Below, piece by piece: positions 1 through 9,149 of a stretch of 64,000 bases of DNA; position 1 is the first letter of the stretch; each line of letters starts with the position of its first letter. Location of the stretch: assembly GCA_017468115.1 (NCBI GenBank), contig JAFUJS010000019.1, positions 41,946 through 105,945 of the forward strand, read 5' to 3'. Position numbers and translations under genes: made by a program. The notes beneath the pieces were generated by a model, which was given only the letters and a program-made list of their open reading frames with translations, did no database searches and was not told where the DNA came from. The stretch is from Clostridia bacterium (GTDB taxonomy: Bacteria; Bacillota_A; Clostridia; Oscillospirales; CAG-272).

Positions 1-1111
1 TGAAATCAACTGTATAGCCCTCTTTTTCAAGGTCTATGTGCTTGTTGATAAGTGTAAGCTGTGTCTTATCGCCCTCAACCACAAGCATGCTTCCGATTGG
101 GTCAACAGTGTACCAGGAATAGAATACATTATTCTGCTCAATGATATCGTTATTGATTGTAAGCTCAGCCTTAACCACGTTAACTGTGGAAACGCTTATA
201 TTTGCTTTCTTTGAATCACATTCGAGGTCAACAAGTGTTGTGCCCTTTGAAATAGCCTGGGTTGCTGTGGCAATCTGCTTACCTGACTCGTTATAAAGAG
301 TAACAGTAGCATTTTTTACATAAGATGTGCTTTCTACTGTTGCCTGGAATTGAATTTCGTCGCCATAGCTTACCTTACCGTTTGTGGAAAGGGACACAAT
401 TTGTGCCTCTTTGTGCTCTGTGCTCTTAGCAAGATCAAGGTAAATACCGTCAACCTTGATACTAGCATTGATAAGGCTTCTTGCAGCATCAAGCGCATCG
501 CCACCATCTGTGGTTTCCTTACCGTCTGACAAAAGAACAACTCTCTTATTTGTATCAAGGGCAGTTTTTTCTATCATATCCTTAGCTGTAAGGAGTGCTG
601 CAGAAAGGTCACTACCGTTATACTCCTGCTCGCTATCATAATTGATGCTTGAAGGATTCAGATATCTAAGCGAGCCGTCCGTCGGCTTTTCAGCCATATA
701 GGCTAAATCGCCAATGGCGGTTGTGGAAATAATACCATGGTTTATGGAGCCGGAATATCCGGAGTCTCCACCAAATACAACAAGACCAAATCTTGTGATT
801 TCAAGGTCTGCAACCTTCATAATATCATGGATTCTTTCATCCATTTCCTCTATCATAACAGAGTTACTGTCTGACATATCTACTACGAAAACTACAGAGT
901 TATCTGTTGGTGCAGTAATTGTTTCTGTTATCTTAATGCCTGCAAGCATAGATGTAAGCACAAAGATAAGTGCCAAGTGAATAATAAATGGAATAAGGTG
1001 CTTCGACGACATTCTGCGCTTTTTATGTAGTCTGAAGAATGGAATTACTCCAAGAATAAGCGCAGGAATGAGTATCAGGAAGAACCATGGGGTAACTATA
1101 TTAATGTTCAT
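1..1111 (-). CDS. VWA-domain membrane protein, BatA/BatB-like (partial, C-terminus beyond window)
   Basis: The frame opens at an ATG at 1111 and stays open to the left edge, so the C-terminus is missing and about 370 residues are visible. Two hydrophobic segments (about residues 9-26 and 39-58) with a basic stretch between them precede a von Willebrand factor A domain. Its metal-binding site is seen as VVDMSDSNS (D-x-S-x-S, about residue 78) and a later LLSDGKET. The ATG overlaps the stop of the upstream gene by 11 bases, so translation is probably coupled. Two membrane helices plus a periplasm/cell-surface-facing VWA domain is the BatA/BatB plan, and the MoxR and DUF58 neighbours agree. In this family the VWA proteins are thought to act with the MoxR ATPase as an envelope chaperone or metal-dependent assembly system; that role is inference here. 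Confidence 0.85.
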   Translation of the reverse strand, partial: MNINIVTPWFFLILIPALILGVIPFFRLHKKRRMSSKHLIPFIIHLALIFVLTSMLAGIKITETITAPTDNSVVFVVDMSDSNSVMIEEMDERIHDIMKVADLEITRFGLVVFGGDSGYSGSINHGIISTTAIGDLAYMAEKPTDGSLRYLNPSSINYDSEQEYNGSDLSAALLTAKDMIEKTALDTNKRVVLLSDGKETTDGGDALDAARSLINASIKVDGIYLDLAKSTEHKEAQIVSLSTNGKVSYGDEIQFQATVESTSYVKNATVTLYNESGKQIATATQAISKGTTLVDLECDSKKANISVSTVNVVKAELTINNDIIEQNNVFYSWYTVDPIGSMLVVEGDKTQLTLINKHIDLEKEGYTVDF

Positions 1112-3191
1112 CTCTGTAATATACCCCCCATTCCACGATTAGTAGAACCACAAGAACCAAAAGCACCCATGGAAGGATGTCTATATTAAAGGTTTGCTCA
1201 ATTGCATAGTCAGGAATTTCTACGTCAAGAGAATCACCAATTGAGAAAATACTTACCTCTCCCTCCGGAACGTGAGTTGTAAGGGTGTAGGTTTCTCTGC
1301 CTGTTTCTATGCCGTTTTCCTTATATATAACCTCCATTTGGTAGGTTCCAAGCTTTGAAAGCTTGATTTCCGGAACGTTCTTGTCGGTGGACTGCCACTG
1401 TGCCTCAAGAACAAGTGGTGCGTCCTCTTCATTGCTTTGTGAATAGTAGTTTACCTCGCTAGCGCCTGCAGGTACGGAGAAAATAAGATCCTGTCCTATT
1501 TCGGATGTACGATTAGGCAATGGGGCTGACATACTATACTCAACCATATTGTTAATAAGAACCGGGAAGTCCGATACGAAAATCGGCAAGCTGGAGTTTA
1601 CAAAGTCAAATGCAGTAACAATTGTCTTTACAGTTCCAACCTTACCTGCCATAATAACAGGGCTTCCGTTTACGGAATAAACGGCTGTAAAGTTATCAGG
1701 CAAAGGATCGGTCATTGTCCTGTATGCGCTAAGCGATGCAGGAATTTCCATTGAAACACCGTTGAGGGTGAGCTTAATCGGCTCCTTAAAGTTTACATTG
1801 TTTTTCAAAATCAGGGAAATTTCGTCCTCTGCATCAAACTTGGTTTCAACAACGCTGTAGCCGTTTGATGTAAGAGATTCGGTATATCCGCTGAATTTAA
1901 TATCTGTGCCTGTTGGGTTCTTGTCAATTGGTACGTTTAGGAACCAAACAGAGCCGTCCGTTGGCACGATATCAGGCATAACACCCTCATAGATATAGAG
2001 GTCGTAGCCCTTTAGCTTTGAGTCAGGTACAAGGTCAGGGGATTTATACATATCAGCTGAGCTGATGTTATAGCCAAGTGCATTCAGCGCACTTCTTAGC
2101 ATAGACACCTGAGATGGGTCCACCTGTCCGTTGTTTATTGCAATATTTGAGCTAACAAACAAAATCTTTGGGTCCTCCTGCTTCTCTGAGAAGAGAGTGT
2201 AGGAGTTATCAACCGCCAAGCCGTCCTCTGTGTTAATCTCAATTCTTGCATATTTATAGCTCTTAAATCCGTTACTAATCCAAATAACCTGCTGGTTTCT
2301 ACCGTTTGCAGCCTGGAAGTCTTGAACAGGAGTGAAGATAACCTCAAGCTCCTCCTCATCTGCCATAGATATTTTCTTGGATTCAACAAATCTTTCGCTA
2401 AGTCCGTCGTGGTAATATAGGCTGACTGTAAAGTCAGATTGCTTACCAAAGTTTCTGATAACCGCATCAAATCTGTACTGACCTGCGGCAGTAGAGTCCT
2501 TCATAGACACAATACCTGCGTTTGAATCGTTCTCTCTTGCACAGGACACAACCTCAATGATGTCACGGCTGTTTCTTTCAATAACGTGCTGTTTATCGGT
2601 ATAAATAACTACCTTAGCACCTGCGTTTGAGGCAAGAAAGCTCTCTGCCTCCAAAAGTGCGGCATCAATATTGCTCTCGCCATTTGTACACGAAATTCTT
2701 TCAAGAGCTTCGTATACATCTTCCTTTTTATTAAAAGGCACGTTTGCGCCTTCCTCATTCTTATTGCAGTACACAACAGCACCCTGCTCTGCTACGATAA
2801 TAGACATACGAGAGTTGTCGTTTACACCGTCAGCTCTTTCGTAAATCTTTTCCTTTGCTTCCTCGAAACGGGTCATTTTGCTTTCCCCGTCCGTAGTGTT
2901 CATACTAGCGGAAGCATCTATAATTACGATCGTTTCACCGGATGATGGTGGCTTGATAACAGGCTTTGTTATCGCAAGCGTTGCCGCCAGCGCCACTAAA
3001 ATCTGCAAAACGAGTAGTAATGACATTATAAAGTTTATCGGAATTTTGCGCTTTACATACTTTAAGCTTCGTTTCCAGATAAACGTACTGGACACTGTCT
3101 TCGGTACATATTTCGACTTAATTAAGTAAATTATGACGATAATAGGTATGGAGATCAGTCCCAGAAATCCTAAAGGCTGAAGAAAACTCAT
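1101..3191 (-). CDS. BatA-like VWA-domain membrane protein
   Basis: 696 residues. The N-terminus (FLQPLGFLGLISIPIIVIIY, then a second helix near residues 55-78) is the typical BatA aerotolerance N-terminal module. The VWA domain follows with the MIDAS motif IIDASASMNT (D-x-S-x-S) near residue 90. A long extracytoplasmic region leads to a C-terminal helix (about 667-690, LPWVLLVLVVLLIVEWG). The start ATG overlaps the DUF58 gene stop by four bases (ATGA), and its own stop lies 11 bases inside the next VWA gene, so the three are tightly coupled. Family knowledge places such proteins in MoxR-dependent complexes at the membrane; the client is unknown. The fold and family are secure, the exact role is not. 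Confidence 0.88.
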   Translation of the reverse strand: MSFLQPLGFLGLISIPIIVIIYLIKSKYVPKTVSSTFIWKRSLKYVKRKIPINFIMSLLLVLQILVALAATLAITKPVIKPPSSGETIVIIDASASMNTTDGESKMTRFEEAKEKIYERADGVNDNSRMSIIVAEQGAVVYCNKNEEGANVPFNKKEDVYEALERISCTNGESNIDAALLEAESFLASNAGAKVVIYTDKQHVIERNSRDIIEVVSCARENDSNAGIVSMKDSTAAGQYRFDAVIRNFGKQSDFTVSLYYHDGLSERFVESKKISMADEEELEVIFTPVQDFQAANGRNQQVIWISNGFKSYKYARIEINTEDGLAVDNSYTLFSEKQEDPKILFVSSNIAINNGQVDPSQVSMLRSALNALGYNISSADMYKSPDLVPDSKLKGYDLYIYEGVMPDIVPTDGSVWFLNVPIDKNPTGTDIKFSGYTESLTSNGYSVVETKFDAEDEISLILKNNVNFKEPIKLTLNGVSMEIPASLSAYRTMTDPLPDNFTAVYSVNGSPVIMAGKVGTVKTIVTAFDFVNSSLPIFVSDFPVLINNMVEYSMSAPLPNRTSEIGQDLIFSVPAGASEVNYYSQSNEEDAPLVLEAQWQSTDKNVPEIKLSKLGTYQMEVIYKENGIETGRETYTLTTHVPEGEVSIFSIGDSLDVEIPDYAIEQTFNIDILPWVLLVLVVLLIVEWGVYYRDEH

Positions 3192-4075
3192 CTGATTACT
3201 TCCGTTTCGTATCCCTTTCCAAAAATTACCTTCTCAATCGGGTCATCGGAGCATACTGTAAAGAAGGTTACGCCTCTTGATGCACAAAAGTCGATAATTT
3301 CCTTTTCATACTCGTCAAGAGCCTTTTGATAGGCCTCTACCATTTTTCTTGTCATAATGACTCTCATATTATTTGCGTCATTTTCGGAGTCAAGCATATC
3401 AAGACGTCCGTCAAGATCAGGATACAGCTCATCCGGTGAAAGAACCTGTATCATCAAAATCTCTCTGCGCTTATACATAAGAAAGTCAATTGCTTTTTTC
3501 CAATCGCTCTCTGTTAAGAAATCGGAGATTATTATTGTTAGACCATCATCGTATCCAGGTGCTTCAAGGTTTACGATTGCCTTTTCAAGGTCAACCTCAC
3601 CCTCAAACTCTGTGGTTTCCATTGCCTGTGCGGCACGGTAGAAGGAGTCCTTATTTGTGATGGTAAAGCCAAGGTCCCTTGACTTGTTTCCTTCCATCAT
3701 CTTAAAGGAAACTCTATCCATTGAAGCAACCGAAAGATATCCAAATGCTGCCGCTATTCTAAGCGCCTGTGCTGCCTTTTCAGGCTTGCCACACGCCATA
3801 GAGGCCGAGCAGTCAACCAATATTTGGTTGTGCATCTGTCTTTCATCTGTGAATAATTTAATGAAGTATTTTTCAAAACGTGCATATACGTTCCAGTCAA
3901 TACGTCTGATGTCGTCTCCCGGGAAGTACTCACGGAAGTCGGCAAATTCAACAGTATTACCGTATGAACGGGCCTTTCGGCCTCCGCCAAAAAAGCCCGT
4001 CATAGCAGTTTTTAAGCAGAGTGCGGCGGCATCCAGACGGTCAAGAAATGCACCGTCTAATATTTTCCTTTTCAT
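3188..4075 (-). CDS. DUF58 domain protein
   Basis: 295 residues. The DUF58 signature is visible about residues 45-75: EFADFREYFPGDDIRRIDW followed by an aromatic NVYARFEKYFIKLF stretch. A degenerate VWA-like segment begins near ILVDCSASMACG. DUF58 proteins almost always sit between a MoxR ATPase and BatA-type VWA proteins, as here, and are thought to be part of the same ATPase-driven assembly. The gene starts 17 bases after the MoxR stop and overlaps the next gene by four bases. No membrane segment is seen, so it is probably cytoplasmic. Confidence 0.88.
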   Translation of the reverse strand: MKRKILDGAFLDRLDAAALCLKTAMTGFFGGGRKARSYGNTVEFADFREYFPGDDIRRIDWNVYARFEKYFIKLFTDERQMHNQILVDCSASMACGKPEKAAQALRIAAAFGYLSVASMDRVSFKMMEGNKSRDLGFTITNKDSFYRAAQAMETTEFEGEVDLEKAIVNLEAPGYDDGLTIIISDFLTESDWKKAIDFLMYKRREILMIQVLSPDELYPDLDGRLDMLDSENDANNMRVIMTRKMVEAYQKALDEYEKEIIDFCASRGVTFFTVCSDDPIEKVIFGKGYETEVIR

Positions 4076-4092
4076 AAAAACCGCCTAATTAA

Positions 4093-5346
4093 TTATTTTC
4101 TACCAAATAAAGCTGAGCTGTTGCCAGCATTGTTAAGGTCTCTTACAAGTGAGTTAACTACGTCGTCAGCGCTCATTCTTGAGGTAACTGCCTCGAAGCC
4201 GAGCTTAATTCTGTGACGAAGAACCGGCACTGCCAAAGAGTTGATATCGTCGTAAGATACGTTATATCTGCCCTTAATGAGAGCACGAACCTTAGCCGCT
4301 GTAATAAGTGCCTGAGCCGCACGAGGGCTGGCGCCACAACGGATAAACTTCTTGGTTGTAGCTGTAGCTACTACGCTGTCGGGATGTGTGGAAGCGATCA
4401 TAACCATGGCATAGTCAAGAACCTCTTTTGCAATCGGAATAGTCTTTGCAACCGCTCTCATGCGGAGAAGCTCCTCGCCGTTACAAGCTGCGGAAGCAGT
4501 TTCATCCATGGTCTTTTGTGTCATTGTAACAATTTGTCCAAGCTCTTCTGCTGTGGGGTTTGGAACTATAATCTTGAACATGAAACGGTCCATCTGCGCC
4601 TCTGGTAGTGGGTATGTGCCTTCTTGCTCAATTGGGTTCTGTGTAGCCAAAACGAAGAATGGCTCGGAAAGCTTATGGGATACACCCATTACTGTAACCT
4701 TGTGCTCCTGCATGGCCTCAAGCAAAGCTGCCTGTGTCTTTGGGGTAGCACGGTTAATTTCGTCCGCCAAAACGATGTTACTGAAGATAGGACCCTTTTG
4801 GAACTCGAACTTAGAGTTGCCATTTTCGTCCTTGGAGATGATGTTTGTACCAGTTACGTCGGCCGGCATCAAGTCAGGTGTGAACTGAATTCTTGAGAAA
4901 GGAAGGTCAAATACGTTACCAAGAGATCTTACAAGACGTGTCTTACCAAGACCCGGAGCACCCTCGAGAAGCACGTTACCACCGGCAATAATTGCGATAA
5001 TTGTGGATTGAACTACCTCTGTTTGACCGATAATATCCTTTTTAACCTCGTTAAAGATCTTTTCGCACTTTTCAGCAAAAAGCTTTAGCTCCTTAGCAGC
5101 GGCAGGGTCAATTGGCTGTTGAGGTGCAGCAGGTGCCTGTGGCTTCGGTGCGCCTGTCGGAGCAGGAGCTGTGCCCTGTGGCTTTGGTGCGCCTTGTGGC
5201 TTCGGTGCGCCTGCCGGAGCAGGAGCTGTGCCCTGTGGCTTTGGTGCTGCCTGTGCTGCTGGTGCCTGTGCTGGCTTTTGTGCAGGAGCAGCTGCTGGTG
5301 CAGCTGCCTGTGCCTTTTCATCTTTCTTCTTATCAAATAATCCCAT
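4093..5346 (-). CDS. MoxR-family AAA+ ATPase with Ala/Pro/Gln-rich N-terminal linker
   Basis: 417 residues. After about ten charged residues comes a low-complexity linker (about 12-80) built from repeats of APKPQG and TAPAP, then the MoxR AAA+ core. Walker A is GAPGLGKT (about 129-136), Walker B is VLADEINRA, and sensor 1 lies in FVLATQNPIEQEGTYPLPEA, all diagnostic of MoxR. The usual MoxR length is about 310-330 residues; the extra length is the linker. It follows the large coiled-coil gene by 34 bases. ATP hydrolysis is expected to drive remodelling of the DUF58/VWA partners encoded downstream. Why the linker exists is unknown; it may tether or space the hexamer. Confidence 0.92.
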   Translation of the reverse strand: MGLFDKKKDEKAQAAAPAAAPAQKPAQAPAAQAAPKPQGTAPAPAGAPKPQGAPKPQGTAPAPTGAPKPQAPAAPQQPIDPAAAKELKLFAEKCEKIFNEVKKDIIGQTEVVQSTIIAIIAGGNVLLEGAPGLGKTRLVRSLGNVFDLPFSRIQFTPDLMPADVTGTNIISKDENGNSKFEFQKGPIFSNIVLADEINRATPKTQAALLEAMQEHKVTVMGVSHKLSEPFFVLATQNPIEQEGTYPLPEAQMDRFMFKIIVPNPTAEELGQIVTMTQKTMDETASAACNGEELLRMRAVAKTIPIAKEVLDYAMVMIASTHPDSVVATATTKKFIRCGASPRAAQALITAAKVRALIKGRYNVSYDDINSLAVPVLRHRIKLGFEAVTSRMSADDVVNSLVRDLNNAGNSSALFGRK

Positions 5347-5380
5347 AATATATTTCTCCGTATACTAAATTGTTTTTTAA

Positions 5381-8300
5381 TTAATTACCTGTTTTAGTTC
5401 CATTAATGGAAGCGAAATAGTTTTCAATAAATGCGCGTTCCTCGTCTGTCAAGTCTCTGTCGTACATCTTGTCAAATTCGTCCTTGAATACGCCGCTGTT
5501 AACAAGCGTCTCAAGGCTTACATTGCCTGAGCCGGGAACGAATGGTGCATCGTCCATTTCGGTTTCGCTGCTACCGCCGCCTCCGTTTTCAGTAGGTGGC
5601 TGTGGCTCCTGGGTATCGCTATCGCCATCACTGCTGTCATCGTTTGGCTGTTGTTCTTCGTTTGGCTCTTCCGGATTTTCAGAGCTGCTGGAGCCGCTTT
5701 GGTTTTGGTTCTCAGAGTTCTGATCGTTATTGTCAGAGTTTTCATTAGATTCAGGTGGCTGCTGACCTGTAATAGCGCCCTGTGTCTGCTCCATCTCGTC
5801 TAGGATGTCGCTACCCATTTGGCTGGAGTTTTCCATTTCCTCCATCTTATCACTGAGTGAGCCCTGTGCCTTATCAAGAGCACTATCAGCCTCGCTCTTA
5901 GCTGCCTCGTCCTTTTCCTCGCCGGTTGCATCAGGATTTTGTGGAAGTCCCTCTGTATCCGGGTCAGCCTTATCTGCTGCACTTTCAAATGAACCTGCAA
6001 GGTCCTCAAAGATGTCCTTTAGCTGTTCATTGTCTGTGCTGTCTGCTGCGTTTTGAAACGCATCTGACATATTATCAAGCTCTTCCTCGAGAGCACCGCC
6101 TGTAAGGTTCTCATAGTTATTCTTAAGGTCCTCAAATGCTTGGTCAAGCTTTTCCTGGTCGCCGCTTTGGATAGCATCCTTAATTTGGTCAACATATTCG
6201 TATTCGCTATTGTTTTCCTCATTCTTGCCGTCGTCAAGGTTTCCAACATCCTCTTGCCATTGCTTCTGATCCTGTTGAATCATGTCGCTGATTTGGTCCT
6301 TAGCCTCACCGATTTCAGCGTTGATTTCTTCCTTTGAAGCACCGTTCTGAAGCATTTCGTCCAGCTTGCTTTCAAGGTCGTTCATAACCTGGTCCATTTC
6401 GTTTTTGGTGCTTTCGCTTACATCTGCGTTATCAACAACATCTTGAACAGCGTCAAACATGTCCTCGATTTCCTTTTGGTCGGAGCCAACAAGGTCCTCA
6501 CGGAGATTACCAAGCTCCTCGGAAATTTCTTCCTTGGTCTGTGTTTCGTTGATGGAGTCCTTAATGCTTTCCTCAGCCTTGTCGAAGATGTCCTTCATTT
6601 CCTCATCGGTCATACCCTCGCCAGGCTCGTTCTTGCTGTTTTCAACTGCGTTTTCAAGGTCCTTAATAAGCTCCTCAAGAGCTTCCTTCATAGAGGAGTC
6701 AGGTGTGTTGCTGATAGCATCCTTAAGGTCCTCAATTACGTCCTCAGCAGCCTGCTGCTTATCTTCCTCTGTTATTTCGCCGTCCCCATTCATATCCTCT
6801 GGGTTTGTGATGCTTTCCTTGATTTCGTCAAGTGCATCGCCGATTGGGTCGTCGCTGCTCTCAGAATCATCCTTGTTCATTTCTTCCTTAATAGCATCGC
6901 CAAGCTCACCAAGGTTTTTCTCGTTTTCAGGCTTCTGCATATTATCAGTAATTTGGTCAATGGATTCCTTCTCGTTGCTAACTTCCTTGTCAATCTTGTT
7001 TTGCTCTTCTCTTATTGCGTCGTTAGCATCCTGAGCCTTTTCCTCGTCGGACTTGCTTTCATCATTGTAGATATCCTCAAGCTTATCCTCAAGCTCCTTC
7101 ATATCCTCTTTGATTTCGTCCATGTCGCCGTCGTCCTTTTCGTCCTTCATCTCGGCGTCATCAAGCTTATCCTCGATATCTTGCATTGTGTTGTCGATTT
7201 CGTTCTTGTCCTCGCCCTTGATTTCATCCTTGATTTCCTCAAGCTCGCTCTTTACGTCCTCAACAACCTGGTCAAGATTTTCGTTCTTATCCATTGCGTC
7301 GAACAAATCGTCAAGAGCCTCGTCAAAGGTTTTGTCAAGAAGCTTGTCGTCCTCCGGGTTAGCCTTAACCTCTTCAAGGTTTTGCTCGAACTTTTCAAGA
7401 GCATCAAGAACAGGTGTGCTTTCCTCAGGGTGCTTTTCCTCAAATTCCTGTTGAATCTTGTCAAGAACCTCTTGCATAGCGTCAGCAATGATTTGCTTAT
7501 CCTCTTCATCGATTTGACCGTCGTTATTAACGTCGCTTGGATTTTCAAGCTTATCCTTCATATTCTCAAGAGCCTCTTCAACCTTCTCGTGGTCGTTCTT
7601 CTCAAGAGCTTCTGCAAGATCCTTTATATCCTCGAGAGACTTCTCAAGCTTTTCCTTATCAAGCTCTTGGTTGTTCTCATTGGCTTCTTTTTCCATTTCC
7701 TCGACAACATCCTTGATGATTTCCTCATCCTTCATAATGTCCTCAAGGTCTTCCTTCTTCTGCTCCTCTTGCTCCTTGAACTGGTCGAGCTTATCAAGAG
7801 CTTCCTCGGTAGCCTCTAGCTTTTCCTCAGGAGTTTCAGCGTTTTCAAACTTCTCTTCGAACTCCTTCATGATTTCTTCGAGCTTTTCCTTTTGCTCCTC
7901 GCTGATGTCTGCGTTTTCGATAATGTCCTCAATTTGGTCCATTACCTCATCAAACTTTTCCTCAAGTGCAATTTCCTCTTCGGTTGGGATTGACTCATTG
8001 TACGCACTTACTGCGTTTGCAACGATAGAAAGCAAAAGTGCAATTACAATAATCATTGCGATTGTAGGAATAAAGGTTGCAAGCGGGAATTTAATCTTTA
8101 CATCCTTTATATCCAGTCTTGCAAGACGCTCTCTTGTGTCGTCTCTCTGTACTTTAGCAACATAAGATCTGTCCGCCTGGTACTCAATCATTGTTGTTAC
8201 ACGCTCATCAAGGCCAAGACCGTCAATTCTCTTTGCAACTGCCTGCATACCTTGTGTAAAGCGCTTTTTGAAAAGTACAACACCTGTGGTAACTGCACAT

Positions 8301-8482
8301 ACAACGCCAACACCGATTGTTGTAAGAACTGCGCCTAGGCTATTATTTCCGATAGATGCGAAAATTACAGCGAAAACCAGCGATAGTGCAGTGCCGAAGA
8401 ACAGGCCTGTAACTACTGACTTAATGATAGACTCTATAAGCAATCTCTCTTTATAGGGCTTCATCATCTCGTTCATATCCAT
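5381..8482 (-). CDS. Large acidic coiled-coil membrane protein with two EF-hand-like loops (DUF4175-like)
   Basis: 1033 residues and the first gene of the operon, with an AAGGAGG site just before the ATG. Three hydrophobic segments lie near residues 20-45, 50-72 and 135-160. The rest is an extremely acidic, heptad-like helical region (about 170-860), then a Ser/Asn/Gln/Pro-rich segment (about 880-980) and a short C-terminal folded piece containing LTDEERAFIENYF. Two loops match the 12-residue EF-hand/dockerin calcium pattern: DVNNDGQIDEED near 312 and DMNGDGEITEED near 560, both preceded by Asn-Pro. Long coiled-coil proteins with N-terminal helices (DUF4175 type) do occur beside MoxR/BatA genes, so it is probably a structural part of that system. 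Calcium binding is inference from the loop pattern only. Confidence 0.8.
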   Translation of the reverse strand: MDMNEMMKPYKERLLIESIIKSVVTGLFFGTALSLVFAVIFASIGNNSLGAVLTTIGVGVVCAVTTGVVLFKKRFTQGMQAVAKRIDGLGLDERVTTMIEYQADRSYVAKVQRDDTRERLARLDIKDVKIKFPLATFIPTIAMIIVIALLLSIVANAVSAYNESIPTEEEIALEEKFDEVMDQIEDIIENADISEEQKEKLEEIMKEFEEKFENAETPEEKLEATEEALDKLDQFKEQEEQKKEDLEDIMKDEEIIKDVVEEMEKEANENNQELDKEKLEKSLEDIKDLAEALEKNDHEKVEEALENMKDKLENPSDVNNDGQIDEEDKQIIADAMQEVLDKIQQEFEEKHPEESTPVLDALEKFEQNLEEVKANPEDDKLLDKTFDEALDDLFDAMDKNENLDQVVEDVKSELEEIKDEIKGEDKNEIDNTMQDIEDKLDDAEMKDEKDDGDMDEIKEDMKELEDKLEDIYNDESKSDEEKAQDANDAIREEQNKIDKEVSNEKESIDQITDNMQKPENEKNLGELGDAIKEEMNKDDSESSDDPIGDALDEIKESITNPEDMNGDGEITEEDKQQAAEDVIEDLKDAISNTPDSSMKEALEELIKDLENAVENSKNEPGEGMTDEEMKDIFDKAEESIKDSINETQTKEEISEELGNLREDLVGSDQKEIEDMFDAVQDVVDNADVSESTKNEMDQVMNDLESKLDEMLQNGASKEEINAEIGEAKDQISDMIQQDQKQWQEDVGNLDDGKNEENNSEYEYVDQIKDAIQSGDQEKLDQAFEDLKNNYENLTGGALEEELDNMSDAFQNAADSTDNEQLKDIFEDLAGSFESAADKADPDTEGLPQNPDATGEEKDEAAKSEADSALDKAQGSLSDKMEEMENSSQMGSDILDEMEQTQGAITGQQPPESNENSDNNDQNSENQNQSGSSSSENPEEPNEEQQPNDDSSDGDSDTQEPQPPTENGGGGSSETEMDDAPFVPGSGNVSLETLVNSGVFKDEFDKMYDRDLTDEERAFIENYFASINGTKTGN

Positions 8483-8519
8483 AAAAAAATCCTCCTTAAA
8501 AGTAATTCTTTACTTTAAT

Positions 8520-8548
8520 ATTATAGCACGTGGTTCCGTTTTTTGCAA
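8520..8548 (-). promoter_or_regulatory. Sigma-A-type promoter of the MoxR/BatA operon
   Basis: Reading the minus strand, TTGCAA (8548-8543) and TATAAT (8525-8520) are separated by exactly 17 bases. The predicted start lies about 30 bases upstream of the ATG at 8482, which is preceded by AAGGAGG. This is the only strong promoter seen for the five-gene set. Confidence 0.8.
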
Positions 8549-8675
8549 TAGGAACAAATTTTTAGGGCAACTTGTTTGCATTTTTCGTCCAAATGCACAA
8601 TTTTTCGTTTTTTCATTCAAAAAAGACACTTGAAATTTTATCTATTTTGCCCAAGTCGTTGAAACTTTTGGTCAG

Positions 8676-8880
8676 CCCTGCGACACCTTAACTGATACTT
8701 TTTTGGTCAGTTAAGCTGTCCCAGAGCTAACCGAAATAGACTAGTTTGAAGAGCCTTACAGGATGGGTCCTGCGCCTAAACTATTTACGCTCCTTTCTTC
8801 AGGTATTACCCTTTCGGGTTTTAGTATACGGATTAACAGGCTTCACTAACAGTTTATGTCAGCTCCCTGCCTGTCGAGGT
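8676..8880 (-). ncRNA. Candidate structured RNA of unknown family
   Basis: A gene-free stretch of about 205 bases folds as a branched RNA on the minus strand. The ends pair (CCTCGACA at 8879-8872 with TGTCG-C-AGG near 8686-8677). Inside are a GNRA hairpin ACCC-GAAA-GGGT (8819-8808), CAGGA-CCCA-TCCTG (8772-8759), and a 9-bp stem CTTAACTGA/TCAGTTAAG (8715-8687). AAATAG/CTATTT and AGTTT/AAACT can form an enclosing stem. An extended -10 (TG-T-TATACT, 8890-8882) sits immediately upstream, placing the transcript start at the base of the closing stem; no good -35 was found. I do not recognise RNase P, tmRNA or SRP hallmarks. A 6S-like or raiA-like RNA remains possible. Confidence 0.45.
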
Positions 8881-9104
8881 CAGTATAACATACTATTTTC
8901 CTCTTTTGGGATGAATTTCCAAAGATTCAAAAGCAGTTCAATATATTTTCGGGGGCTTTTCACATTTTCTTCACTTTGTGAATTTTTGGGTCAATTTTTT
9001 ACTCCGTTTTTCCACTTTTTCACCACAAATTAGAGCTGTTTTTTCAGAAACACGGGTGCACAAATATTAAAAAGTTAACAAATTGTTTACAATTTTTTCG
9101 GACA

Positions 9105-9136
9105 AAAAAAGACGACAGGAAAATGCCTGTCGTCTG
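9105..9136 (-). terminator. Rho-independent terminator of the polysaccharide operon
   Basis: On the minus strand, AGACGACAGGC pairs with its complement across a short loop and runs into a T tract (plus-strand A tract 9105-9110). It lies 14 bases after the stop of the last gene. Confidence 0.85.
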
Positions 9137-9149
9137 CTCTTATTTTTGC

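Larger units (their letters stand above)
8483..9149. other. Intergenic region between the MoxR/BatA and polysaccharide operons
   Basis: 667 bases without a convincing gene. It holds, from left to right, the promoter at 8520-8548, an AT-rich stretch, the candidate RNA at 8676-8880 with its extended -10, a T-rich stretch with no recognised feature (about 8900-9100), and the terminator of the polysaccharide operon at 9105-9136. Reading frames on the plus strand here are short and lack ribosome sites. Confidence 0.7.

Noticed and set aside
6443..7819. Long plus-strand reading frame of 458 codons opposite the coiled-coil gene
   Set aside because: Extremely Leu/Val/Phe-rich product that mirrors the Glu/Lys/Asp-rich minus-strand gene; no ribosome site or promoter.
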